From DASQHM01 sp035632095 (GTDB lineage Bacteria; Pseudomonadota; Alphaproteobacteria; Ferrovibrionales; Ferrovibrionaceae), in NCBI GenBank assembly GCA_035632095.1, contig DASQHM010000078.1, forward strand, positions 1-12,630: a DNA stretch of 12,630 nt. Direction: 5' to 3'. This document shows, piece after piece, positions 6,789 to 12,547 of this stretch. Made by a program: the position numbers and the translations under genes. The notes under the pieces are model-generated. The model had not been told where the DNA came from and did not search any database. It worked only from the letters and a program-made list of their open reading frames with translations. The first letter of the stretch is position 1. Each line of letters opens with the position of its first letter.

Positions 6789-8331
6789 CGTGCGACGCGC
6801 CGCGCGCCAGCGAGCGCTGCACTTCTGCCACGACCGTCGCCAATTCGCCGGAGGTATCGATCCGTGTCCATCGCAATTCGCCGATATCGAAAGTGCGCTG
6901 GAACGACAGTACGGCCGCGTCCGCATCCGACGCATCGTCATGCCGCGCCGCGATGCGCGACAGCAGCACCTCCGGCGGCGCCTCGAACCAAAATCCGAAG
7001 AAAGGAACGCCCGAATCGGCGGCAAGTTTCTCGACTTCGGCTCGCTCCTCGGGCCGCGCATATACGGCGTCAACCACCGCGGTGCGTCCGGCGGCCAAGG
7101 CCTGCCGCGCGCGCCGGAGCATGTCCCCATAGACTTGCCGCGAGACTTCCGGCGTATAGGCGTCCGGCCCAAGCCGTTCCGTCGGCGGGCGGCCGAACAG
7201 GCGCTTTCGCAGCACGTCGCTGCGCAGAACGATCGCGCCCGGAGGCGAATCGAGCGAGGGCGCCAGGGCGCGCGAAATCGTCGATTTCCCGCTTCCCGAC
7301 AGTCCGCCAACGGCGATCAGGCGTGTCGGCAATCGCGTGAAGCAGGCCTTGGCGTAGGCCAGATAGGCATTGACTGCGGCGTGCGGCCCCGGCGCGGCGG
7401 CCGGGTGAAGAGCCGCGAGTTGCATGCCGACCTTGGCGCGCACCGTGGCCCGGCAGGACAGATAGAGCGGCAGGAGCGCCAAGCCGCCGAGATCGGGTTG
7501 GTGCGCCAGATACCGGCTGAGCGCGACGTTGGCCAATTGGGGCAGGCCGCAATGTTCGAGATCCATGATCAGAAACGCGAGATCATATAGGACGTCGATC
7601 ACCGCAAACGCGTCGTTGAATTCGATGGCGTCGAACAGCGTCGGCTTTCCGTCGTATAGGACGATGTTGCCGAGATGCAGATCGCCGTGGCATCGCCGTA
7701 CGAATCCCGCCCGTTGGCGCGCCTCCAGCACCGTTTCCAGTGACCGCACTGCCTCCGTCTGATTTTCCAGAACCGCTTCGACCAGCGCGGGATCGAGCCC
7801 GCGGCCGCCATTCTGGCGCAAACCGGCCCCGTTGGACTCGATGATGTCGCGCATGGCGGTAGCCCAACCCTGGCCCGCGTGCCTCTCGGCCGACGCGTGA
7901 AACGCCGCCACCGTGTCGGTCAGCCGCTCGACCAGCGCCGGCGTCAGCCCGCCGGAACGCGCGAGCCTGTCGAACAACAGGGATTGGTCGAAGCGGCGCA
8001 TTTCCACCAGCCATTCGACGACGTCGCCGCCGGTTCCGAACGCTAGTCGCCCATCCGCCTGCCGGCTGACGGCGCGAAGGCCCGTGTAGATCGCCGGCGC
8101 CGTGCGGCGATTGATTGTCAACTCGGCCTCGCAGAACTTCCGCCGGCGCTCGAGCGTCGAAAAATCCATATAGTCGTAGCGAACCGCGCGCTTCATCTTC
8201 AGCGCGCATTCGCCGCCGAGGTAGACGATGGCGCCATGGGTTTCGATGACGTCGATCGACGTCACGCCGGCTCCCCAATTGGCAGGATCCGACAGGAATG
8301 CGGCGACCTCGCATTGTGCGGAAGCGTTCAT
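6781..8331 (-). CDS. APH-like / P-loop kinase fusion protein
   Basis: This 516-residue cytosolic protein has two parts. Residues 1-330 look like an aminoglycoside-phosphotransferase/choline-kinase fold: HGDLHLGN at 215-222 is the Brenner-type catalytic loop, and FDAIEFND at 233-240 stands where the DFG-like metal-binding Asp is expected. Residues 337-516 form a P-loop kinase like those of the gluconate- or chloramphenicol-kinase type, with Walker A GLSGSGKST at 343-351. This two-domain architecture (COG2187 plus COG0645) is widespread, but its substrate is unknown. Antibiotic resistance should not be inferred from the APH label. Rv2004c of M. tuberculosis, a DosR-regulon protein, has to my knowledge the same architecture. 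The stop overlaps the ATPase start by 8 bases, so the pair forms one operon. ATG 8331 has only AGAGG about 17 nt upstream, so the exact start is slightly uncertain. Confidence 0.87.
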   Translation of the reverse strand: MNASAQCEVAAFLSDPANWGAGVTSIDVIETHGAIVYLGGECALKMKRAVRYDYMDFSTLERRRKFCEAELTINRRTAPAIYTGLRAVSRQADGRLAFGTGGDVVEWLVEMRRFDQSLLFDRLARSGGLTPALVERLTDTVAAFHASAERHAGQGWATAMRDIIESNGAGLRQNGGRGLDPALVEAVLENQTEAVRSLETVLEARQRAGFVRRCHGDLHLGNIVLYDGKPTLFDAIEFNDAFAVIDVLYDLAFLIMDLEHCGLPQLANVALSRYLAHQPDLGGLALLPLYLSCRATVRAKVGMQLAALHPAAAPGPHAAVNAYLAYAKACFTRLPTRLIAVGGLSGSGKSTISRALAPSLDSPPGAIVLRSDVLRKRLFGRPPTERLGPDAYTPEVSRQVYGDMLRRARQALAAGRTAVVDAVYARPEERAEVEKLAADSGVPFFGFWFEAPPEVLLSRIAARHDDASDADAAVLSFQRTFDIGELRWTRIDTSGELATVVAEVQRSLARGASHDG

Positions 8332-8520
8332 GGCCGAATTCGTCGAACCTCTTTGAACTTTGTCCGCGAGGCGGTGGTCGGCGCTCGCCGTTCTCCCCGG
8401 CCGGCAATGCAGCGGCCATTTCGGCGCGTCGCGTTTCGGCGCCCCGCACGATGGTCGCCCGCCAAAACGTGCTTTGTCGATACTGAAGGAATCAACCTAC
8501 GCGCGCCCGAGTTTGAAGCA

Positions 8521-8534
8521 TTGACATGCGTCAA
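8521..8534. promoter_or_regulatory. FixK/FNR box, distal to usp
   Basis: TTGACATGCGTCAA is a perfect TTGA-N6-TCAA palindrome. It sits 39 bp upstream of the second box. It would be near -80 for usp (a class III arrangement) or near -41 for a leftward kinase-ATPase promoter. Confidence 0.75.
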
Positions 8535-8559
8535 GGCTTCGGTGTTGCGGTTTCGGGTA

Positions 8560-8573
8560 TTGATCCACCTCAA
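8560..8573 (+). promoter_or_regulatory. FixK/FNR box, proximal to usp
   Basis: TTGATCCACCTCAA is a perfect TTGA-N6-TCAA match. Its centre is 29.5 bp before TATGAT at 8596-8601, which is class II geometry with an expected start near 8608 and about 26 nt of leader before the usp ATG. Confidence 0.8.
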
Positions 8574-8595
8574 TCAAACGACTGGCCCCCGAGCC

Positions 8596-8601
8596 TATGA
8601 T
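8596..8601 (+). promoter_or_regulatory. -10 element of usp
   Basis: TATGAT matches TATAAT at five of six positions and sits at the class II spacing from the FixK box at 8560-8573. Inferred from sequence and spacing only. Confidence 0.55.
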
Positions 8602-8633
8602 TTTGCAGCATCTGATCGGGAAGGATCAGAGTC

Positions 8634-9506
8634 ATGCGCATTCGCACGATACTGGCGGCCATCAGCGGAGGAAGTGCTAGACGCGGCATCGCCGATTTGG
8701 CCTGCAATGTCGCGCATCGCTTCGAAAGTCACGTGGAGGCGCTTCATGTTCGCGCCGATCCGCGCGAACTCGCGATGGCGGCGGCCGACGGCCTGGGCGT
8801 CGTGTTGACCGATGTCATCCAACTGACCGAACAGGAGGCGCGCGAATCCGCCGCCTCGGCGCGCCAAGAATTCGAGGCGGCCGCACGACGCCACGGCATC
8901 GCGCAACAGAGCGATCCGCCGCCGGTCGGCGGTGATCCGGCGCTGCTACGGCGATCCACCGGCCGATGGAGCGAACTTGTCGGCTATGCGCCGCAGAAGA
9001 TCTCGGATCGGGCGCGGTTCTTCGACCTTCTGATTCTCGGTCGGTCCGGCCGCGTGGTCGATGAACCGCACAGCGAGTCCATCGAAGAGGCATTGCTGAC
9101 CACCGGACGCCCGGTGCTGATTGCGCCTGCCGAGCCGCCGAAGCGGTTCGGCGACGTCATCGGCCTGGCCTGGAACGATTCGCCGGAGAGCGCGAAGGCG
9201 CTCGCCGCGGCAATGCCGTTTCTGGAGACCGCGCGCGACGTTCGTCTGCTGTCCGTGGGGCAGACCCGCGCGTCGGAACTGGCGCAGCATCTGGCCTGGT
9301 ACGGCATTCGCGCGAGCGTCGACATGATCTACCCGGTAAAAGGCGCGGGTATCGGAGAATTGCTGCTGGCGGCGGCGCGCGACCACGGCGCGGACCTCCT
9401 GGTCATGGGCGGCTATGGACATTCTCCGCTGCGCGAGGCGCTGTTCGGCGGCGCAACGCGCCACATCGTCGGAACAAGCCGGTTGCCGCTCCTGCTGACC
9501 CACTAG
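8634..9506 (+). CDS. tandem universal stress protein (UspA superfamily)
   Basis: This 290-residue cytosolic protein has two Usp domains, about residues 1-165 and 172-290. The second domain has the nucleotide-binding pattern G-x-x-G-9x-G-G (GGYG at 259-262, GG at 272-273, then ATRHIVG), as in ATP-binding Usps. The first domain has GRSG (136-139) but lacks the second glycine of the motif, so it probably does not bind ATP well. Tandem Usps of this size are typical of hypoxia and stationary-phase regulons in proteobacteria and mycobacteria (for example Rv2623). ATG 8634 follows AAGGA at about 7 nt and the first strand (MRIRTILAAI) starts in the usual place. Two FixK boxes precede it, making it the most strongly marked FixK target in the window. 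No clear terminator follows. Confidence 0.93.
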   Translation: MRIRTILAAISGGSARRGIADLACNVAHRFESHVEALHVRADPRELAMAAADGLGVVLTDVIQLTEQEARESAASARQEFEAAARRHGIAQQSDPPPVGGDPALLRRSTGRWSELVGYAPQKISDRARFFDLLILGRSGRVVDEPHSESIEEALLTTGRPVLIAPAEPPKRFGDVIGLAWNDSPESAKALAAAMPFLETARDVRLLSVGQTRASELAQHLAWYGIRASVDMIYPVKGAGIGELLLAAARDHGADLLVMGGYGHSPLREALFGGATRHIVGTSRLPLLLTH

Positions 9507-9634
9507 CGGCCTCGCTTTTTCGGCGCACGGCAGGAGCTCCTAAGGAAATGAGTGACCGACAGACTTGGCGAAATGGAAGAGATCGTATGTCGCGGGCATC
9601 CTCGAATCCGGCACTTTTGGAGCGATAGCATTTC

Positions 9635-10087
9635 ATGACGCGCTCGTTCCAAGGCGAATCACTTTCCGCCAATGAGGTGGCGCCACTTCTGCCTCTGGTG
9701 CAGGCGACTTGGCCGGACGTCGATTTGCCGACGTGGCGGAAATTCGTCGACTTCTACTGCGGCGCACAAGCGACGAAGGGCTCGGGCATTCTGCGATTCA
9801 ACGACGGCGGCGGCGTCTTCTGCGGCGTCCTGGCCTATCGCGTCGAGCACGATTTGCATGTGGGGCTGGTTCTCTGCATCCATATGTTCACGGCCGTCGA
9901 CTTGGCGAACTCCGCCGAACTGGTCACGGCATTGATAGACGCGGCGGAGAGCGAGGCGGCGCTATCGCGTTGCAGCTATCTGCAAATCAGGTTGACGGAC
10001 TCACAGAACCGCCTGGCATCGCGGATTCGCAGACTTGGCTTGTCCGAATCGGCCGGTTGCTTTTGGAAGAAAGTCCGTCCGGCTTGA
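9635..10087 (+). CDS. 150-aa protein, possibly GNAT-like, function unknown
   Basis: This 150-residue soluble protein has no signal peptide or membrane helix. It has WPDVDLPTWRKFVDFY near the N-terminus, a central beta-rich block (GILRF...GVFCGVLAYRVEHDLHVGLVLCIHMF), a helix (TAVDLANSAELVTALIDAAE) and a C-terminal LQIRL...LGLSESAGCFWKKV. Strand order and the closing gly-phe-lys region resemble GNAT acetyltransferases, but the acetyl-CoA-binding Q/R-x-x-G-x-G/A loop is not recognisable, so catalysis is doubtful. It starts 128 bp behind usp on the same strand with GGAG about 12 nt upstream and converges on the response regulator gene. No FixK box of its own is present; it may be read through from usp. 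Gene reality is likely; the function is unknown. Confidence 0.72.
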   Translation: MTRSFQGESLSANEVAPLLPLVQATWPDVDLPTWRKFVDFYCGAQATKGSGILRFNDGGGVFCGVLAYRVEHDLHVGLVLCIHMFTAVDLANSAELVTALIDAAESEAALSRCSYLQIRLTDSQNRLASRIRRLGLSESAGCFWKKVRPA

Positions 10088-10128
10088 GGCATCGGCTTTG
10101 CCGGTCCCTTTAAGCGCGCGGCATCCGG

Positions 10129-10872
10129 TCAGCCGCTGGCCACGGCGCTCGCAAGCACATAGCCCGCGCCGCGAATGGTCTTGATCAGCACGGGCTGACT
10201 CGGGTCCGCCTCGATCTTTTTACGCAGCCGAACCACTTGCGTGTCGATGGCGCGGTCGTAAGCCGCCCATTCGCGTCCCTTCATCAGGTCCATGAGCTGA
10301 TCGCGGCTGAGCACGCGGTTGGGATGATGTGCGAACACGCTGAGCAGCTCGAATTCGCCGGAGGTCAGCGGGACGAGTTCGCCTCCCGGACGGCGCAATT
10401 CACGCTTCAGCAGGTCGAGGCGCCAACCCTGGAACACCAGTGTTTCCCCCGCCCGGGCGCCAGCGTTGGCAGACCCCGGCGGCGCGGCCGGCTCGGCGCG
10501 CGGGCCGGTCCGGCGCATCACGGTGCGGATACGTGCGAGAACCTCGCGCAAATGGAACGGCTTGGCGATGTAGTCGTCGGCGCCCGCCTCGAGGCCCGCC
10601 ACGCGGTCGATCACGTCGCTCTTGCCGGTCAGCATGATGATCGGCACCTGCGAAAGTTGCCGGATGTAGCGCGCGAGGGACAGGCCGTCTTCGTCGGGCA
10701 ACATGACATCGAGCAGGACAACGTCGAAATGCTCCCGCTCAAGAACCGCCCGCAAGGCCGCCCCGCTCTCGGCCTCGGCGACCTTGAACCCTTCATCCGT
10801 CAGGTAGCGGCGCAGCATGGTTCGAATGCGCCGCTCGTCATCGACAACCAGGATGTGGGGGCCGCTATTCAT
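10129..10872 (-). CDS. OmpR/PhoB-family response regulator
   Basis: This 247-residue DNA-binding two-component regulator has a receiver domain at 1-120 with Asp11-Asp12, phospho-acceptor Asp55 in LLDVMLPDEDG, Thr82 and Lys104 (AKPF), all the residues for phosphorylation. A 25-residue Ala/Pro/Gly linker leads to a winged-helix effector (about 150-243) with LTSGEFELL, VLSRDQLMDL and the C-terminal hairpin TIRGAGYVLA. No histidine kinase lies next to it in the window, so its partner is elsewhere or off the edge. The start at ATG 10872 fits the family N-terminus, though the ribosome-binding site is weak. It is divergent from the FixK-type regulator, and the shared 174-bp region carries 10-bp direct repeats that it may bind. 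It therefore could control both itself and the FixK gene; this link is inference. Confidence 0.93.
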   Translation of the reverse strand: MNSGPHILVVDDERRIRTMLRRYLTDEGFKVAEAESGAALRAVLEREHFDVVLLDVMLPDEDGLSLARYIRQLSQVPIIMLTGKSDVIDRVAGLEAGADDYIAKPFHLREVLARIRTVMRRTGPRAEPAAPPGSANAGARAGETLVFQGWRLDLLKRELRRPGGELVPLTSGEFELLSVFAHHPNRVLSRDQLMDLMKGREWAAYDRAIDTQVVRLRKKIEADPSQPVLIKTIRGAGYVLASAVASG

Positions 10873-10914
10873 GTTTCTGCGTCGACCAAAGGACTGTCAC
10901 GGCGGCGCCAGACG

Positions 10915-10954
10915 AGCTGTCACAAACCGTCACATTTTGTGTCCATTTGTCACC
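10915..10954. repeat. four 10-bp direct repeats, likely regulator-binding array
   Basis: Four consecutive 10-bp units share the core gTCACa: agctgTCACa, aaccgTCACa, ttttgTGTCc, atttgTCACc; the third unit is poor. Every unit has GT at positions 5-6, so the period is exactly one helical turn. Further copies are TGTCAC at 10895-10900 and an inverted GTGACA at 10981-10986. OmpR/PhoB-family proteins bind head-to-tail repeats spaced 10-11 bp. The array is 43-82 bp before the response regulator start and 93-132 bp before the FixK-type start. Confidence 0.55.
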
Positions 10955-10977
10955 CAAGACAACCGGACCGGCATAAA
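10947..10977 (+). promoter_or_regulatory. possible promoter of the FixK-type gene
   Basis: TTGTCA (10947-10952, 5 of 6 to TTGACA) and CATAAA (10972-10977, 4 of 6) are 19 bp apart, a longer spacing than ideal. The last direct-repeat unit overlaps the -35, as expected if an OmpR-type protein activates a weak promoter. There is no FixK box here. Confidence 0.3.
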
Positions 10978-11046
10978 CCGGTGACATGGCGTGGTTAAAA
11001 CTCCTCCCAGCGAACCCGAAGCACTGCGGTCACAGGAGATCGAGCC

Positions 11047-11751
11047 ATGCATGCGCAAGTCCATTCAGCGAACGCCGACTTGACCAACCTCGCCGTTCTG
11101 CACGGTCTCGGCCGGCAGGCCAGCAGCAATATCATGGCCATCAGCTCGCTGCAGAAAAAGGCGCCGGGCGAAACGCTTTTTGCCGACGGAGACGAGGCGG
11201 ACAGCGTCTTCGAAGTCGTGCGCGGCGTTCTGCGCCTATACAAGCTCCTGCCGGACGGCCGCCGCCAGATCGTCGGCTTCCTCTGGAATGGACACCTGCT
11301 AGGCCTGGCTCCCGAAAGAAACTTCATCTACACCGCCGAAGCTGTCACTGAAGTGACGGTTTGCCGGTATCGAAGGGCGGCTTTCGAGCGTTTGATCGAT
11401 CAACATCCCGGTTTCGCCCGCACCTTATTGACGGCCGCCTCCCACGAGCTGCGCGCGGCTCAGGACCAGATGCTTCTGCTGGGACGCAAGACGGCCACCG
11501 AGAAGGTCGCCAGCTTCATCCTGATGATGGCCGAGCAACAAGGCGGCGATGACGCGGAAGGCATCGACGTGCCGATGAGCCGCAACGACATCGCCGACTA
11601 TCTCGGACTGACCATCGAAACGGTGTGCCGCACGCTCACCAAACTCAAACGCGACGGCCTGATATCGCTTTCCACGCCGGCCCACATCGGGATTTGCGAC
11701 CGGGAGAAGCTCGAAGAGGTGGCGGCGGGTGGAATTGACAGCGACCTCTGA
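11047..11751 (+). CDS. FixK-type Crp/Fnr transcription regulator
   Basis: This 234-residue DNA-binding regulator has a cNMP-like beta-roll (about 30-115), a dimer helix (about 118-160) and a winged helix-turn-helix (MSRNDIADYLGLTIETVCR, then TLTKLKRDGLI; 177-206). The recognition helix reads E191-T-V-C194-R195, the E-x-x-[SC]-R pattern of proteins that bind TTGA-N6-TCAA, so it is the natural reader of the four perfect boxes in the window. There is no N-terminal cysteine cluster as in FNR (only Cys106, Cys194 and Cys217), so it should not carry an oxygen-sensing Fe-S cluster. Cys194 recalls the redox-sensitive Cys183 of Bradyrhizobium FixK2. AGGAG lies 8 nt before ATG 11047. A receiver-domain gene follows after 28 bp, probably in the same operon. 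No FixK box precedes it, so direct autoregulation is not indicated. Confidence 0.92.
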   Translation: MHAQVHSANADLTNLAVLHGLGRQASSNIMAISSLQKKAPGETLFADGDEADSVFEVVRGVLRLYKLLPDGRRQIVGFLWNGHLLGLAPERNFIYTAEAVTEVTVCRYRRAAFERLIDQHPGFARTLLTAASHELRAAQDQMLLLGRKTATEKVASFILMMAEQQGGDDAEGIDVPMSRNDIADYLGLTIETVCRTLTKLKRDGLISLSTPAHIGICDREKLEEVAAGGIDSDL

Positions 11752-11779
11752 CCGCTGACGGCAAGGTTCCGGAGTTCCC

Positions 11780-12283
11780 ATGGACCACATTCACCAGAAG
11801 GGGCCTTTCTCCGCCGGCGCTTCGGTCGAGGGGCCGAGACCGGCGGGCAAAACTCCGGTCGCGCCGGTCCGCGGCTTGGTAGGGGACGCGCTGCTCATCT
11901 CCGCGGACGTGACGCACCGGGAAATGTGGCGGAAGGTCTTGGAGAGCGAAGGCCTCCACGTTGAGGAGGCCGACAGCGGGGTGGCTGCCGTGGTCGCCGC
12001 GCGCTCGATTGCGCCCGTTGTGCTCTGCATCGATCTGCAATTGCGCGACGTTCCGGGTCTCCTGGCGATCGATTGGCTTCGCTCTAATCCGGCTCTCGGA
12101 ACAACGCCGATCATCGTCACGTACGCCTCGGCGACGGAGCGGTCAAACCTTGCGACTTTGTCGCACGTGATCGCCGTTCCGAAACCGGCGTCGCCCGAGA
12201 CGATCCGCAATGCCGTCGTCAAGGCGCTCGGCCGCAAGCAATCCGCCGCCCACCTTGAGCAAGGCGGCACCCGATCGAAATGA
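11780..12283 (+). CDS. stand-alone receiver-domain protein
   Basis: This 167-residue protein is a CheY-like receiver (about 36-152) with no output domain. Phospho-acceptor Asp85 is in LCIDLQLRD, and Lys135 is in the VPKP turn. The usual acidic pair after the first strand is reduced to a single Asp43 (ISADVTH). The switch Thr/Ser position falls in VTYAS and is ambiguous (Thr114 or Tyr115). The first 30 residues are Gly/Pro-rich and probably disordered. It follows the FixK-type gene by 28 bp and so is likely co-transcribed. It could be a phosphate sink or a protein-protein switch. In FixLJ-FixK systems, single receivers such as FixJ truncations or FixT-like antagonists modulate the cascade, but this protein has no proven link to them. 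ATG 11780 is preceded by CGGAG. Confidence 0.87.
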   Translation: MDHIHQKGPFSAGASVEGPRPAGKTPVAPVRGLVGDALLISADVTHREMWRKVLESEGLHVEEADSGVAAVVAARSIAPVVLCIDLQLRDVPGLLAIDWLRSNPALGTTPIIVTYASATERSNLATLSHVIAVPKPASPETIRNAVVKALGRKQSAAHLEQGGTRSK

Positions 12284-12325
12284 GCGGTTCGAAACGAAAC
12301 AATTTGTCGGGAACCGGATAGAGCG

Positions 12326-12541
12326 ATGCAAAGCGCGTACGAACTCGTCCACCGTCATGTCGCCGCCGCGTTGGCGGAGGGAGAGCGGCATTCGGTTCCT
12401 CCGGAGACCGTAGCCGGCAATCTGATTGCCGAGGCGGTGCGGATCCTGAAGCAGCACCGCACCAAAGAGGACATCGCCTCGGAACTCGCATTCGCGATCG
12501 AAAACATCGAGGAGCGCGACTACGAGTTCATGCGTCCCTAG
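12326..12541 (+). CDS. 71-aa small protein, function unknown
   Basis: This 71-residue soluble, largely helical acidic protein contains MQSAYELVHRHVAAALAEGE, a middle helix (ETVAGNLIAEAVRILKQH) and the C-terminal TKEDIASELAFAIENIEERD. There is no membrane segment and there are no cysteines. It follows the receiver gene by 42 bp on the same strand, so it may be the third gene of the FixK-type operon. The ribosome-binding site is weak (GGATAGAG). The amphipathic helices and even codon use favour a real gene. I do not recognise a family; a small regulator or a partner of the receiver protein is possible but unproven. Confidence 0.62.
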   Translation: MQSAYELVHRHVAAALAEGERHSVPPETVAGNLIAEAVRILKQHRTKEDIASELAFAIENIEERDYEFMRP

Positions 12542-12547
12542 CGGGTC

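Larger units (their letters stand above)
8332..8633. promoter_or_regulatory. 302-bp divergent control region, kinase-ATPase / usp
   Basis: I see no gene here. The half nearest usp holds two perfect FixK boxes (8521-8534 and 8560-8573; centres 39 bp apart) and a TATGAT -10 for usp. The half nearest the kinase is ordinary GC-rich sequence. A weak TAGGTT read leftward at 8499-8494 lies 28.5 bp from the centre of the 8521 box, so this box could drive the minus-strand operon with a leader of about 155 nt. That second assignment is inference. Confidence 0.65.

Noticed and set aside
6789..7310. N-terminal extension of the ATPase inside the kinase gene
   Set aside because: It is a shadow of the kinase frame (Arg-rich, low-complexity); ATPase-like sequence begins just after ATG 6788, which overlaps the kinase stop.
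6781..8331. Aminoglycoside resistance gene
   Set aside because: The APH-like half is shared by many unrelated kinases; fusion to a P-loop kinase and the stress-gene setting argue against antibiotic resistance.
8353..8366. TTGA-N6-TCCG near the kinase start
   Set aside because: Only 6 of 8 positions match; too weak for a FixK site.
9548..9628. 26-codon frame starting at ATG 9548, just before the 150-aa gene
   Set aside because: AAGGA is only 1 nt from the ATG and AGGAG is 11 nt away; no family pattern. It could be a leader peptide but evidence is too thin.
10093..10103. CGGC-TTT-GCCG hairpin between the convergent 150-aa and response regulator genes
   Set aside because: Only 4 base pairs and no T-run; not convincing as a terminator.
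11388..11404. TTGATCGATCAA palindrome inside the FixK-type gene
   Set aside because: The spacer is 4 rather than 6 nt and it lies in coding sequence.
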